DNA from: Amycolatopsis benzoatilytica AK 16/65
GTDB lineage: Bacteria > Actinomycetota > Actinomycetes > Mycobacteriales > Pseudonocardiaceae
Direction: 5' to 3'
Assembly: GCF_000383915.1 (NCBI RefSeq)
Contig: NZ_KB912942.1
Span: 4,027,795 to 4,091,794 of the forward strand
Length of the DNA stretch: 64,000 nt
Shown one piece after another: positions 1 to 8,052 of this stretch; position 1 is the stretch's first letter, and each line of letters starts with the position of its first letter. The notes below the pieces were generated by a model that was not told the origin of the DNA, did no database searches, and saw only the letters and a list, made by a program, of their open reading frames with translations. Both the position numbers and the translations under genes were made by a program.

Positions 1-2
1 AC

Positions 3-413
3 CGCACCCCGGCGGAGATCATGGCTGTCGCGGTGACCGTGCTGGCCGAGTTCGCCCCTGCGGTGGAGCCGCCGGAATCGGTCCGGGCGTGCGGGGTCCG
101 ACCGTGGTCGCGGAAGGTCAGCGACGACGATCTGCCTGGCGCGGTCGACGAATTCGTCCGCGCGGAGGCCGCTCGCGAAGGCACCAGCGTGGTGATCGGG
201 CCGCCGGACGTGCCGGGCGCGGTGGCCGCGTCGGACACCAAGGGCCTGGAGTACGACGCGGTGCTGCTCGTGGACCCGGACCGGATCCTCGATGACGGCC
301 CGCGCGGCGCGGCCGAGCTGTACGTCGCGCTCACCCGGTCGACGCAGCGGCTCGGGGTGCTGCACCGGGGACCGTTGCCGGAGATGCTGAGCGGGTTGGA
401 GGAGCGGGCGTAA
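3..413 (+). CDS. C-terminal part of a HelD/HelR-type superfamily 1 helicase (5' end outside the window)
   Basis: The reading frame is open from the first bases of the window, so only the last ~136 residues are present. They contain a KGLEYDAVLLVDP stretch followed by AELYVALTRSTQRLGVLH, the motif V/VI arrangement at the C-terminal end of UvrD-like helicase domains. In actinomycetes this pattern is typical of HelD/HelR proteins, ATPases that bind RNA polymerase and release it from stalled or rifampicin-bound complexes. The frame ends in TAA only 3 bases before the stop codon of the convergent AsnC-type gene. Assignment to HelD rather than UvrD/PcrA rests on the short ending after motif VI and on general resemblance; the N-terminal coiled-coil that would decide this is outside the window. 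Confidence 0.75.
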   Translation, partial: RTPAEIMAVAVTVLAEFAPAVEPPESVRACGVRPWSRKVSDDDLPGAVDEFVRAEAAREGTSVVIGPPDVPGAVAASDTKGLEYDAVLLVDPDRILDDGPRGAAELYVALTRSTQRLGVLHRGPLPEMLSGLEERA

Positions 414-416
414 CGG

Positions 417-1382
417 TCAGGAGCGCAGCTCGGGAGCGAGGACGCCGCTGCGCTTCAACGCTTTCAGCAGCACCCCGGTGTGCACCGAGTCGGCCAGCCG
501 GGACCACTGCGAGCTGCCGACGAAATCGTGCAACGCGGCGATGTCGGGCAAGGTCACGTCAGCCACCAGCTGGTACTCGCCCGTCATCGCCGCCGCGTAC
601 CGCACGAACGGCGAGCTCAGCAGTGCGCGCCCGAGCCCGTCGACGCGGTGCGGGCGGCAGCGGATCCACAGCAGCGCCTCCACCGGCAGTCCGAGAACGG
701 CGGGCTCCACCACCGCCCGGATGAACACCCTTTCCTCCCGCCGCAACGCGTCCAGCCGGCGGCGGACGGTGGACTCCGAGGTGCCGGCGGCGCGGGCCAG
801 CTCGTCGTGGGTCCGCCGGCCGTCCTCGCGCAGTGCGCGCACGATGGCGCGTTCCTCGCTGCTGAACACGGCGCCCTCGGTACGCCGGGGTTGCGGCGTC
901 GGCTGCGGGAACGGGGCGAGAGCCGCCGTCTCAGCGGACGTCAGCAGGTCCGGCTGCCATTCGTGGACCGTGCGGTAGTAGCGGGTGACAGTATCAGCCG
1001 TCAGATCCTGGACACCGGGGATTCCGGCCATCTCGTCGAACATGAACGTCGGCAGCCGTGCGCGGTCGCAGAAAACCTCGGCGACCAGCTCGCGCGGTCC
1101 CGTGCTCAGGTAACAGAAGCTGGTCTCCGGCCGTACGGCGAGCGCCGTCGCGGCGGGACGGCCGAGCCCGGCCTGGCAGGTTCCGCGGAGCAACAGCGGC
1201 ACTCCGTGCGGCGAAACGGCGATAACCGTCACGACGCCGGTGCGCAGCAGCTGCGTGCCGCGACGCGCCACTGTGCGCTCCGGCGCGTCCAGCACCTCGG
1301 CGATCCGCCGCCAGGGCGCACGGCCGTCGGCTTGCAGCGCCCCGGCGATTCGCCGGTCGAGCGAGTCCAGGAGTGCGGGCAT
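417..1382 (-). CDS. Lrp/AsnC-family transcriptional regulator with two HTH units
   Basis: About 321 residues, roughly twice the size of a classical Lrp/AsnC protein. Residues ~5-45 form an AsnC-type helix-turn-helix (LDSLDRRIAGALQ start), followed by a first ligand-type region. A second HTH lies at ~172-215 (SSEERAIVRALREDG, then TSESTVRRRLDAL), with a second alpha/beta region to the end. The open frame extends much further upstream, but homology starts at the ATG at 1382 and the upstream part is the antisense of the amidase. The gene is divergent from that amidase with ~96 bp between them, so local regulation of amide or amino-acid use is a reasonable inference. The ligand is unknown. Confidence 0.85.
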   Translation of the reverse strand: MPALLDSLDRRIAGALQADGRAPWRRIAEVLDAPERTVARRGTQLLRTGVVTVIAVSPHGVPLLLRGTCQAGLGRPAATALAVRPETSFCYLSTGPRELVAEVFCDRARLPTFMFDEMAGIPGVQDLTADTVTRYYRTVHEWQPDLLTSAETAALAPFPQPTPQPRRTEGAVFSSEERAIVRALREDGRRTHDELARAAGTSESTVRRRLDALRREERVFIRAVVEPAVLGLPVEALLWIRCRPHRVDGLGRALLSSPFVRYAAAMTGEYQLVADVTLPDIAALHDFVGSSQWSRLADSVHTGVLLKALKRSGVLAPELRS

Positions 1383-1478
1383 CGGCCAATACTCTGGCTG
1401 ATTCCGCCATTTGTCGAGCCGCACTTGTCGGACCCCGGCAAGGCCAGGGAGGCTGCTGGGCATCGTCGTCCGGAAGGG

Positions 1479-2897
1479 ATGCCTGTGAGCGCCGAAGAGA
1501 TCTGCTACCTGCCCGCCCGTCGGCTGGCTCATCGGCTGCGCGCCGGCGAGCTGTCCGCGCGCGAGGTAGTCCAGGCCCACCTGGACCGGATCGAGCAAGT
1601 CAACCCGCAGGTCAACGCCATCGTCACGGTGACCGCCGAGCGCGCCCTCGCCGAAGCCGCGGCAGCCGACGAGCGGCTGGCCCGCGGCGAGGCGGTCGGG
1701 CCGCTGCACGGGATCCCGGTGGCGCACAAGGAGACCCACGACGTCGCCGGCGTGCGCACCACGTACGGGTCCCCCCTTTTCGCCGACCACGTGCCGGACA
1801 CCGACACCCTCGTCGTCGAACGGATCCGTTCGGCCGGTGCGATCATGCTCGGCAAGACGAACGCCCCCGAGTTCGGCGCCGGTTCGCACACGTTCAACCC
1901 GGTCTTCGGCCCCACTCGCAACCCGTACCGCCGCGATCTGTCCGCGGGCGGCAGCAGCGGCGGTGCCGCCGCGGCTCTCGCCGCTGGCCTGCAGCCACTC
2001 GCCGAAGGGAGCGACATGGGCGGCTCGCTGCGCAACCCGGCGTCGTTCTGCAACGTCGTCGGCCTGCGCCCGTCCCCGGGCCGAGTGCCGGCCTGGCCGG
2101 CACCGCTGCCGTGGGACGGTCTCGGCGTGCAAGGCCCGATGGGCCGGACGGTCGCCGACGTCGGACTCCTGCTGTCGGTGATCGCCGGTTACGACGAGCG
2201 CAACCCGATCGCGCTCGACCAGCCCGCCGAGCAGTTCGCCGGACCGCTCGACGCCGACCTCGCCGGCCTCCGCGTGGCGTGGGCGCCGGACCTAGGCGGG
2301 CTGCCCGTCGACCCGGCGGTCACCGCGGTGCTGGAGCCCGCGGTCGAGGTCTTCGCCGGCCTCGGCTGCCGCGTCGAGCCCGCGTGCCCGGATCTGAAGG
2401 TCGCCGACGAGGTGTTCCGGGCGTTGCGCGGATGGCTCTTCCACGCCGGTCTCAGCGACCTGCTGGACGCGCATCCGGGCCGGATGAAGCAGACGCTGGC
2501 GGACAACATCGCCTACGGCGCGACCCTTTCCGGCGCCGACGTCGCGACCGCCCAGACCCGGCAAATGCAGCTGATGACCGGGATGCGGGAGTTCTTCGGC
2601 CGGTACGACCTGCTGCTGGCGCCGGTCAGCCAGGTGCCGCCTTTCCCGGTGGGGTGGGAGTACCCGGAGACCGTCGCCGGACAGCCGATGCACGACTATC
2701 TGGAGTGGATGCGCTCGGCGTACACGATCTCGGCGACCGGCTGCCCGGCGATGTCCGTACCCGCCGGGTTCACCACCGACGGCCGCCCGGTAGGGCTGCA
2801 GATCATCGCGCCGCTGCGGGGCGAACTCGGGCTGCTGCGCGCGGCGCACGCGTTCGAGCAGGCGACCCGGTACGGCGAGCGGCGGCCGGTCTTCTGA
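1479..2897 (+). CDS. Amidase signature family hydrolase
   Basis: 472 residues, the normal length for amidase-signature enzymes that hydrolyse amide bonds by a Ser-cisSer-Lys triad. The catalytic lysine is in IPVAHKETHDVAG (~residue 84). The glycine-serine signature GGSSGGAAAALAAG (~158-171) and GSDMGGSLRNPASF (~180-193) supply the two serines. No signal peptide is visible, so it should be cytoplasmic. The ATG at 1479 directly abuts a GGAAGGG sequence; the GTG two codons later (1485) sits at a better distance from it and may be the true start. It is convergent with the AfsR-like gene, and an interspersed palindrome follows its stop codon. The sequence does not separate general amidases from GatA-like transamidases, but no gatB/gatC is nearby, which argues against GatA. 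Confidence 0.9.
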   Translation: MPVSAEEICYLPARRLAHRLRAGELSAREVVQAHLDRIEQVNPQVNAIVTVTAERALAEAAAADERLARGEAVGPLHGIPVAHKETHDVAGVRTTYGSPLFADHVPDTDTLVVERIRSAGAIMLGKTNAPEFGAGSHTFNPVFGPTRNPYRRDLSAGGSSGGAAAALAAGLQPLAEGSDMGGSLRNPASFCNVVGLRPSPGRVPAWPAPLPWDGLGVQGPMGRTVADVGLLLSVIAGYDERNPIALDQPAEQFAGPLDADLAGLRVAWAPDLGGLPVDPAVTAVLEPAVEVFAGLGCRVEPACPDLKVADEVFRALRGWLFHAGLSDLLDAHPGRMKQTLADNIAYGATLSGADVATAQTRQMQLMTGMREFFGRYDLLLAPVSQVPPFPVGWEYPETVAGQPMHDYLEWMRSAYTISATGCPAMSVPAGFTTDGRPVGLQIIAPLRGELGLLRAAHAFEQATRYGERRPVF

Positions 2898-2928
2898 GCC
2901 CTGCCCGGCCGTCGCCGGCACGTCCGGT

Positions 2929-2985
2929 GGTCCGTGAAGGGCCCCATCCGGGAATCCAAGTCCGGCAAGGGGCCCTTCACGGACC
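2929..2985. repeat. Interspersed palindrome, copy 1 (terminator-like)
   Basis: Two 17-base arms (2929-2945 and 2969-2985) are exact reverse complements, built on GGTCCGTGAAGGGCCCC, around a 23-base middle containing GAATCCAAGTCC. The element lies between the convergent amidase and AfsR-like genes and probably forms a strong stem-loop in both transcripts. The TGA stop codon of the AfsR-like gene (2977-2979) is part of the right arm. Related copies are at 28494-28548 and 34363-34419. Confidence 0.85.
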
Positions 2986-5900
2986 GCTCGCCTCGGGAAT
3001 ACGTTCAATCGCCGGAACTTTCGCCGCTCCTCCGGACCGGAACTCCGCCGCAAACGCCTCCGCCCCGAGCGCCGCCCGGACCCGTTCGGCGATCCGGTCC
3101 ACATCGCCCCGCTCCGCGGCCGGCAGCGGCGCTCCGATCCCGGCCCGCACCGCGGCCGCCGACCCCAGCAGCCGCGCCGCCTCCCGGTGCTCGCCGGCCA
3201 GTCCCCGCGCTCCGGCCAGCCCCTCCAAGGCCAGCGCGATCGCCCTCGGATCCCCGAACCGGCGGGCGATCTCGAACCCTTCCCGCTGCCGCCGCAACGC
3301 TTCCTCGGCGTCCCCGCGCAACTCGGCGACGAATCCGAGTTCCGCGACGATCAACGAGTTTCCCGGTTCGAAATCGACCTGCCGGTTCCACGCCAGCAGG
3401 GTCCGCAGGTGTCGCTCGGCCAGATCGAGCTCTCCCTCGCGCCGTGCACCCAGCGCCAGACCGGTCAGCGCGTACATCGCGCCCGGCGTGAACCCGTGCT
3501 CCTGGCCGACCGCCCGGGCCCGCTGATGGAACTGCCGCGCTCCGGCGTAGTCCTTGCGCAGCAAGGCATTCCGCCCTAGCCAGGACAGCTGGTAGGAGAC
3601 CTCCGGCCACAGCTCCAGCTCTTCGGCGATCGCCAGCCCTTCCGTGTGCACCGCCTCCGACCGCACGTAGTCGCCGGAGAGCGACGCCAGAGTGCCGTGC
3701 GCGAAAATCGCCTGCAGCTGGCCCCATCTGTCGCCGATCTCGGCGAACAGCTCCGCGCAGCGGTCGGCGAACCCCCGGGCGCCGGTGACGTCGCCGCGAG
3801 ACAGCACCTGACTCGCCCGGTCCGCGGCGGCCACCGCGATCCCCCAGCGATCGTCGGCGGCTTCGAAGGCGGCGAGCGCCGCCACGGTCAACGGCTCGGC
3901 ACCGGCCAGGTCGGCCACAGTCGACAGTGCGTACCCGATTAACCATTTGGCCCGGGCACTCATCGGCTGTTCGGCCACCGGCCGCCAGTCGGGCCGGTCG
4001 CCGGCCAGGATGCCGAACGCCGACAGCGTCGCCTCCGCTTCGATCCGCAGCGCGGGATCACCGCCCGGCAGGCTGAGCGCGACCCGCAGCGAGCGCATCG
4101 CCTCGGCCATCCGGCCGCGCAGGAACCGGTACCAGGCCGTCCGGTTCGCCAGCCGCAGAGCGTCGTCGACATTCCGCCAACCAGCCAGATTCTCCGCGGC
4201 GGCACGGAGATTCGGCGTGTCGGCGTCGAACCGCTGCAGCCAGTGGCGTTGGTCGCGTCCGCGCAGCTGCGGGTCCGCCCGTCCGGCGAGCTCGACGTAG
4301 TACTCCGCGTGGCGACGGCGCACCCGCTCGGCCTCACCCGCCTCGCGAAGCCGCTCCAACCCGTAGACGGCTACCGATTCCAGCAACCGATAGCGCGGCC
4401 CGGGAGCGGGCACCACGAGCGAACGGTCCACCAGCTTCGCCAGCAGCCCCAGCACTTCGAGCTCTTCGACGCCATCGCCGGCGCACACCGCTTCGGCCGC
4501 GTCCAGCGCGCAGTCTTCGGTGTGCACGGACAGCCGTTGCAGGACCAGGCGTTCCGGCTCGGTCAACAGCTCCCAGCTCCAGTCGATCATCGCGCGCAAC
4601 GTCTGCTGCCGAGCAGGCACGCCGCGCCGGGTGATATCGAGGAGCCGGAACCGGTCGTCCAGGCGCCGCAGAAGCTCCGGGACGCCCAGCGCGCGCACCC
4701 TGGTCGCGGCGAGTTCGAGCGCCAGCGGCAGCCCGTCCAGCTTCCGACAGATCTCCGCGACCGCGTCGTCGTCCGCACTGTCCACGGTGGCCCCGGTGTC
4801 GGCGACCCGAGCGGCGAACAGCTGTGCCGCGCTGTCGTGGTCCAGCGGCGGCACCGGGAACTGCGTCTCGCCGGCCAGCCCGAGCGGCTCCCGGCTGGTG
4901 GCCAGCACACGCAGTCCAGGAGCTGCCCGCAGCAGCCTTGCGACCAAGTCGGCGACCGGCTCGATCAGCTGCTCGCAGTTGTCCAGCACCACGAGGATCT
5001 CTTTGCCGCGCAGCGATTCCGCCAGCCGTTCGACCGGATCCGCCGAGCCGCCGTCCCAGACGCCGAGCGTCGCGGCGACCGCTTCGGCCACCCAGTCGAG
5101 CGGCGGGCATTGGTTCAGCGCGCAGTCGTTCCGGTCCATGCCGGTCAGCTCGACCAGCCACGCCCCGGCGGCAAACTCGCCGTCCAGCTGGTGCGCGGTC
5201 TCCAGCGCGAGCCGGGTCTTGCCGACACCGCCGGGCCCGGTGAGCGTCACCAGGCGGGACTCGCCGACGAGCGCGCGGACCGACCGGACCGCCGTGGTGC
5301 GCCCGACCAGCTCGGTGAGCGGCACCGGAAGCTGCGCCCCTGCCGCTGGCGCGGCCAGCGCCGGATCCTGCGCCAGGATCGACCGGTGCAGCGCGGTGAG
5401 CTCCGGGCCAGGGTCGAGCCCCAGCTCGTCGCCGAGCCGACGGCGCAGTTCTTCGTAGGACGCCAGCGCTTCGCTCTGCCGTCCCGCCGCGTACAGCGCG
5501 CGCAACTGCAGCGCCCGCAGCCCCTCCCGCAACGGGTGCTGCTGCACCAGGTCGGCGAGTTCCGCGGTCAACGCGGCGTGTTCGCCGAGCGCGAGCCGCG
5601 CCTCCGCGAGGTTCTCCCGCGCGACGAGCCGGTCTTCTTCGAGTCGCTGGATCACCGGCTGCGCGAATGGCTCGTCGGCGAACTCGGCGAGCGCCGGGCC
5701 ACGCCACAGCGCGAGCGCATCTGTGAGCAATGCGGCCTTCAACCGCGGATCCGCCGTCTCCGCCCGCACCGTCAACGCGCGGAACCGTGTCGCGTCGACG
5801 TCGTCGGGCGCGGCTCTCAGGACGTAGCCGGGCGCTTGATGCGCCACCAGCGCCCCGCTCCCCGGCTCGGCGCGTTCCAGCGCGCGCCGCAGCTGGGAGA

Positions 5901-6099
5901 CCTTCGTCTGCAGCGTGTTGACCGGGTTGCCGGGCAGCCGCTCGCCCCACAGGTCGTCGGCCAGCCGGTCCGCGGAGACCGGACGGCCCTCGTGCACGAG
6001 CAAGTCGGCCAGCAGGGTCCGGACCTTCGCCTCGGGCACCCGCACCGGCTGGCCGTCCCCGCTGAACACGGCCAATGGCCCCAGGATGCCGAATCGCAC
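2977..6099 (-). CDS. AfsR-like regulator: OmpR-type HTH, BTAD, NB-ARC ATPase and TPR-like repeats
   Basis: 1040 residues from a GTG start (VRFGILGPLAVF), the usual beginning of SARP-type DNA-binding domains. An OmpR-like winged helix covers ~1-95 (VNTLQTKVSQLRRAL), then a BTAD domain to ~245 (LREGLRALQLRALYAAGRQ). An NB-ARC ATPase follows, with Walker A GPGGVGKTRLALE, Walker B ILVVLDNCEQL and GLPLALELAATRV. The last ~350 residues are helical repeats resembling TPRs. This is the architecture of AfsR, which activates secondary-metabolism genes in Streptomyces; the activating signal here is unknown. It is divergent from the imine-reductase-like pair across 94 bp that contain SARP-like direct repeats. 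A longer frame reaches 6228 but would overlap the divergent gene. The stop codon lies inside the palindrome at 2929-2985. Confidence 0.9.
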   Translation of the reverse strand: MRFGILGPLAVFSGDGQPVRVPEAKVRTLLADLLVHEGRPVSADRLADDLWGERLPGNPVNTLQTKVSQLRRALERAEPGSGALVAHQAPGYVLRAAPDDVDATRFRALTVRAETADPRLKAALLTDALALWRGPALAEFADEPFAQPVIQRLEEDRLVARENLAEARLALGEHAALTAELADLVQQHPLREGLRALQLRALYAAGRQSEALASYEELRRRLGDELGLDPGPELTALHRSILAQDPALAAPAAGAQLPVPLTELVGRTTAVRSVRALVGESRLVTLTGPGGVGKTRLALETAHQLDGEFAAGAWLVELTGMDRNDCALNQCPPLDWVAEAVAATLGVWDGGSADPVERLAESLRGKEILVVLDNCEQLIEPVADLVARLLRAAPGLRVLATSREPLGLAGETQFPVPPLDHDSAAQLFAARVADTGATVDSADDDAVAEICRKLDGLPLALELAATRVRALGVPELLRRLDDRFRLLDITRRGVPARQQTLRAMIDWSWELLTEPERLVLQRLSVHTEDCALDAAEAVCAGDGVEELEVLGLLAKLVDRSLVVPAPGPRYRLLESVAVYGLERLREAGEAERVRRRHAEYYVELAGRADPQLRGRDQRHWLQRFDADTPNLRAAAENLAGWRNVDDALRLANRTAWYRFLRGRMAEAMRSLRVALSLPGGDPALRIEAEATLSAFGILAGDRPDWRPVAEQPMSARAKWLIGYALSTVADLAGAEPLTVAALAAFEAADDRWGIAVAAADRASQVLSRGDVTGARGFADRCAELFAEIGDRWGQLQAIFAHGTLASLSGDYVRSEAVHTEGLAIAEELELWPEVSYQLSWLGRNALLRKDYAGARQFHQRARAVGQEHGFTPGAMYALTGLALGARREGELDLAERHLRTLLAWNRQVDFEPGNSLIVAELGFVAELRGDAEEALRRQREGFEIARRFGDPRAIALALEGLAGARGLAGEHREAARLLGSAAAVRAGIGAPLPAAERGDVDRIAERVRAALGAEAFAAEFRSGGAAKVPAIERIPEASGP

Positions 6100-6117
6100 G
6101 AATCCACCGTAACCGTC

Positions 6118-6148
6118 CCGTGCGCGGACCCGCAGCGAACCGTGCGCG
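6118..6148. promoter_or_regulatory. Candidate SARP operator: direct repeats 22 bp apart
   Basis: Two identical nonamers CCGTGCGCG start at 6118 and 6140, exactly two helical turns apart, and a weaker copy (CCCGCAGCG) lies between them at 6129, in 11-bp phase. SARP-family proteins are known to bind short direct repeats at 11- or 22-bp spacing. The site is in the 94-bp gap between the AfsR-like gene and the first reductase gene. Binding is inferred. Confidence 0.4.
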
Positions 6149-6193
6149 CGCCCCGGCAGCGTGATCGGCAGATCGACGAACTGGAGGGACGAC

Positions 6194-7048
6194 ATGAACA
6201 CGGTAGCCGTGCTGGGGCTCGGCGACATGGGCAGCGCGCTTGCCCGCGCACTGCTGTCAGCGGGACACGCGGTAACGGTCTGGAACCGCTCAGCGGCGAA
6301 GGCAGAGCCGCTCGCGGACCTGGGCGCGACGGTCGCGGGATCAGCCGCCGAAGCGATAGCGACGAGCGAACTCGCCGTCGCCTGTCTGCTGGACTACGCG
6401 TCGGTCCGCGAGGTGCTCGGCACCGCGTCGCTGTCCGGCCGGACAGTGGTGAACCTGACCAACGGCACTCCCCGGCAGGCCCGTGAACTGGCCGAATGGG
6501 TCGCCGCGCGAGGCGGGAAGTTCCTCGACGGCGGGATCATGGCAGTGCCGCCGATGATCGGTAAGCCGGGCGCGTTCGTGTTCTACAGCGGGCCTCGCGA
6601 CGTGTTCGACGCGCACCGCGACGCATTCGCCGCGTTCGGCGGCATCAACTACGCCGGAGAGGACCCCGGGCTGGCCGCACTGCACGACCTGGCGCTGCTC
6701 TCTGGGATGTACGGCTTGTTCGTCGGCGTATTGCAGGCATATGCGCTGATCCGCAGCGAAGGACTCTCCGCGGTCGAGTTCGCGCCGCTGCTGTCCGGCT
6801 GGATCGCCGCGATGGCCGGATTCACCGAACAGACCGCCGTCGAAGTCGACCGGGGCGACTACTCCCAGGGTGTCGTGTCGAACCTGGCGATGCAGGCAGC
6901 CGCCTTCGACAACTTGCCCGCCGCAGCGGCCGATCAAGGCGTGAGCGCTGAACTGATCGCCCCGCTGCACCGGCTGCTGGTGCGCGGCGTCGCCGACGGA
7001 CGCGGCGCGCAAAACCTGAGCAGTGTCATCGAATTGCTGAAGAAGTAA
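6194..7048 (+). CDS. Imine reductase-like NAD(P)H-dependent oxidoreductase, Asp type
   Basis: 284 residues. The N-terminal Rossmann motif is VLGLGDMGSALARA, followed by VTVWNRSAAKA, the stretch that contacts the NADPH phosphate in imine reductases. The C-terminal half has AALHDLALLSGMYGLF and SEGLSAVEF, characteristic of the imine reductase/reductive aminase branch rather than classical 3-hydroxyisobutyrate dehydrogenases, where the catalytic lysine would be. Asp165 occupies the position of the catalytic residue of the Asp-type subgroup. A GGAGGGAC ribosome site at 6183 fixes the ATG at 6194 over the in-frame ATG at 6161. It is followed after 11 bp by a paralogue, so the two are probably one operon. 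The natural substrate is unknown. Confidence 0.85.
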   Translation: MNTVAVLGLGDMGSALARALLSAGHAVTVWNRSAAKAEPLADLGATVAGSAAEAIATSELAVACLLDYASVREVLGTASLSGRTVVNLTNGTPRQARELAEWVAARGGKFLDGGIMAVPPMIGKPGAFVFYSGPRDVFDAHRDAFAAFGGINYAGEDPGLAALHDLALLSGMYGLFVGVLQAYALIRSEGLSAVEFAPLLSGWIAAMAGFTEQTAVEVDRGDYSQGVVSNLAMQAAAFDNLPAAAADQGVSAELIAPLHRLLVRGVADGRGAQNLSSVIELLKK

Positions 7049-7059
7049 GGGAGAACCCG

Positions 7060-7920
7060 ATGAACGTGACGATGATCGGCCTCGGCCCGATGGGCCAGGC
7101 GATGGTCCGGTGCTACCTGGCCGCCGGCCATGAGGTGACCGTGTGGAACCGCACCGCGAGCCGCGCCGACGCACTGGTCGCCGAAGGCGCGAAGCGCGCC
7201 GAGACCGCCGCCGACGCGCTGGCCGCGAACGAACTGGTAATCCTGAGCCTCACCGATTACCAGGCGATGTACGACATTTTGGCGCCGATCGACGACGCGC
7301 TGCGCGGCAAGGTCGTGGTGAACCTCAGCTCGGACACGCCGGAGCGCACCCGGGTCGCCGCCGAGTGGCTGGCCTCCCGCGGGGCGGAGATGATCGCCGG
7401 CGGCGTCATGGTGCCCGCACCAGTGGTCGGCACCGAAGGCTCGTTCGTCTTCTACAGCGGGCAGCGGGCGACCTTCGACCGGGTCGAGCCGACGCTTCGC
7501 GTGCTCGGCCGGCCGGACTACCGGGGAACGGACCTGGGCCTGGCACAGCTGTACTACCAGGCGCTGCTGGACCTGTTCCTCACGACGCTGTCGGCGTTCC
7601 TGCACTCCGCGGCCTTGGTCGGCACGGCTGGGGTGCCTGCGGCGACGCTGGTGCCGTATGCCAGCCAGCTGCTGGCGCTCACCCAGTCGATGCTGGACGA
7701 AGCCGCGGCGAACGCCGACGGCGGTAGCCACCCGGGCGACCAGGCGAACGCGAAGATGATGGGCGCGACGGCCGACCACATCTTCGCCGCGAGCCGCGAC
7801 GCGGGCATCGACACTTCACTGCCGGCCGCCGTCAAAGCGCATTACGACCGGGTGATCGCCGCGGGACACGGGCAGGAAAGCTGGACCAGTCTGATCGAGG
7901 TGCTCCGCGGCCAGGCTTGA
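7060..7920 (+). CDS. Imine reductase-like NAD(P)H-dependent oxidoreductase, Tyr type
   Basis: 286 residues, with MIGLGPMGQAMVRCYLAAG as the nucleotide-binding loop and TVWNRTASRADALVAEGA after it. The domain-swapped helical half contains GLAQLYYQALLDLFL. Aligning LAQLYY with LAALHD of the preceding gene puts Tyr166 where that protein has Asp165, so this copy belongs to the Tyr-type subgroup. ATG 7060 is preceded by GGGAGAACCCG. Spacing of 11 bp to the previous gene indicates co-transcription. Known Asp- and Tyr-type enzymes often differ in enantiopreference, so the pair may act on the same kind of cyclic imine with different outcomes; that is inference. No other biosynthetic gene is adjacent. 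Confidence 0.85.
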   Translation: MNVTMIGLGPMGQAMVRCYLAAGHEVTVWNRTASRADALVAEGAKRAETAADALAANELVILSLTDYQAMYDILAPIDDALRGKVVVNLSSDTPERTRVAAEWLASRGAEMIAGGVMVPAPVVGTEGSFVFYSGQRATFDRVEPTLRVLGRPDYRGTDLGLAQLYYQALLDLFLTTLSAFLHSAALVGTAGVPAATLVPYASQLLALTQSMLDEAAANADGGSHPGDQANAKMMGATADHIFAASRDAGIDTSLPAAVKAHYDRVIAAGHGQESWTSLIEVLRGQA

Positions 7921-8052
7921 GCACGCCGGGGCCGCTCCTCGCCACAGCAGCCCCGGTCCTGCCAGCGACAACGCGAATCCGCAGTGTTCAGCTCCGAGGG
8001 CAGTTGACTCATCCGGCCGTTCTCAGCGCCGCCGATAGGGCAGAATCGCCGC

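Noticed and set aside
1383..2132. Long minus-strand extension of the AsnC gene
   Set aside because: It is the antisense of the amidase gene.
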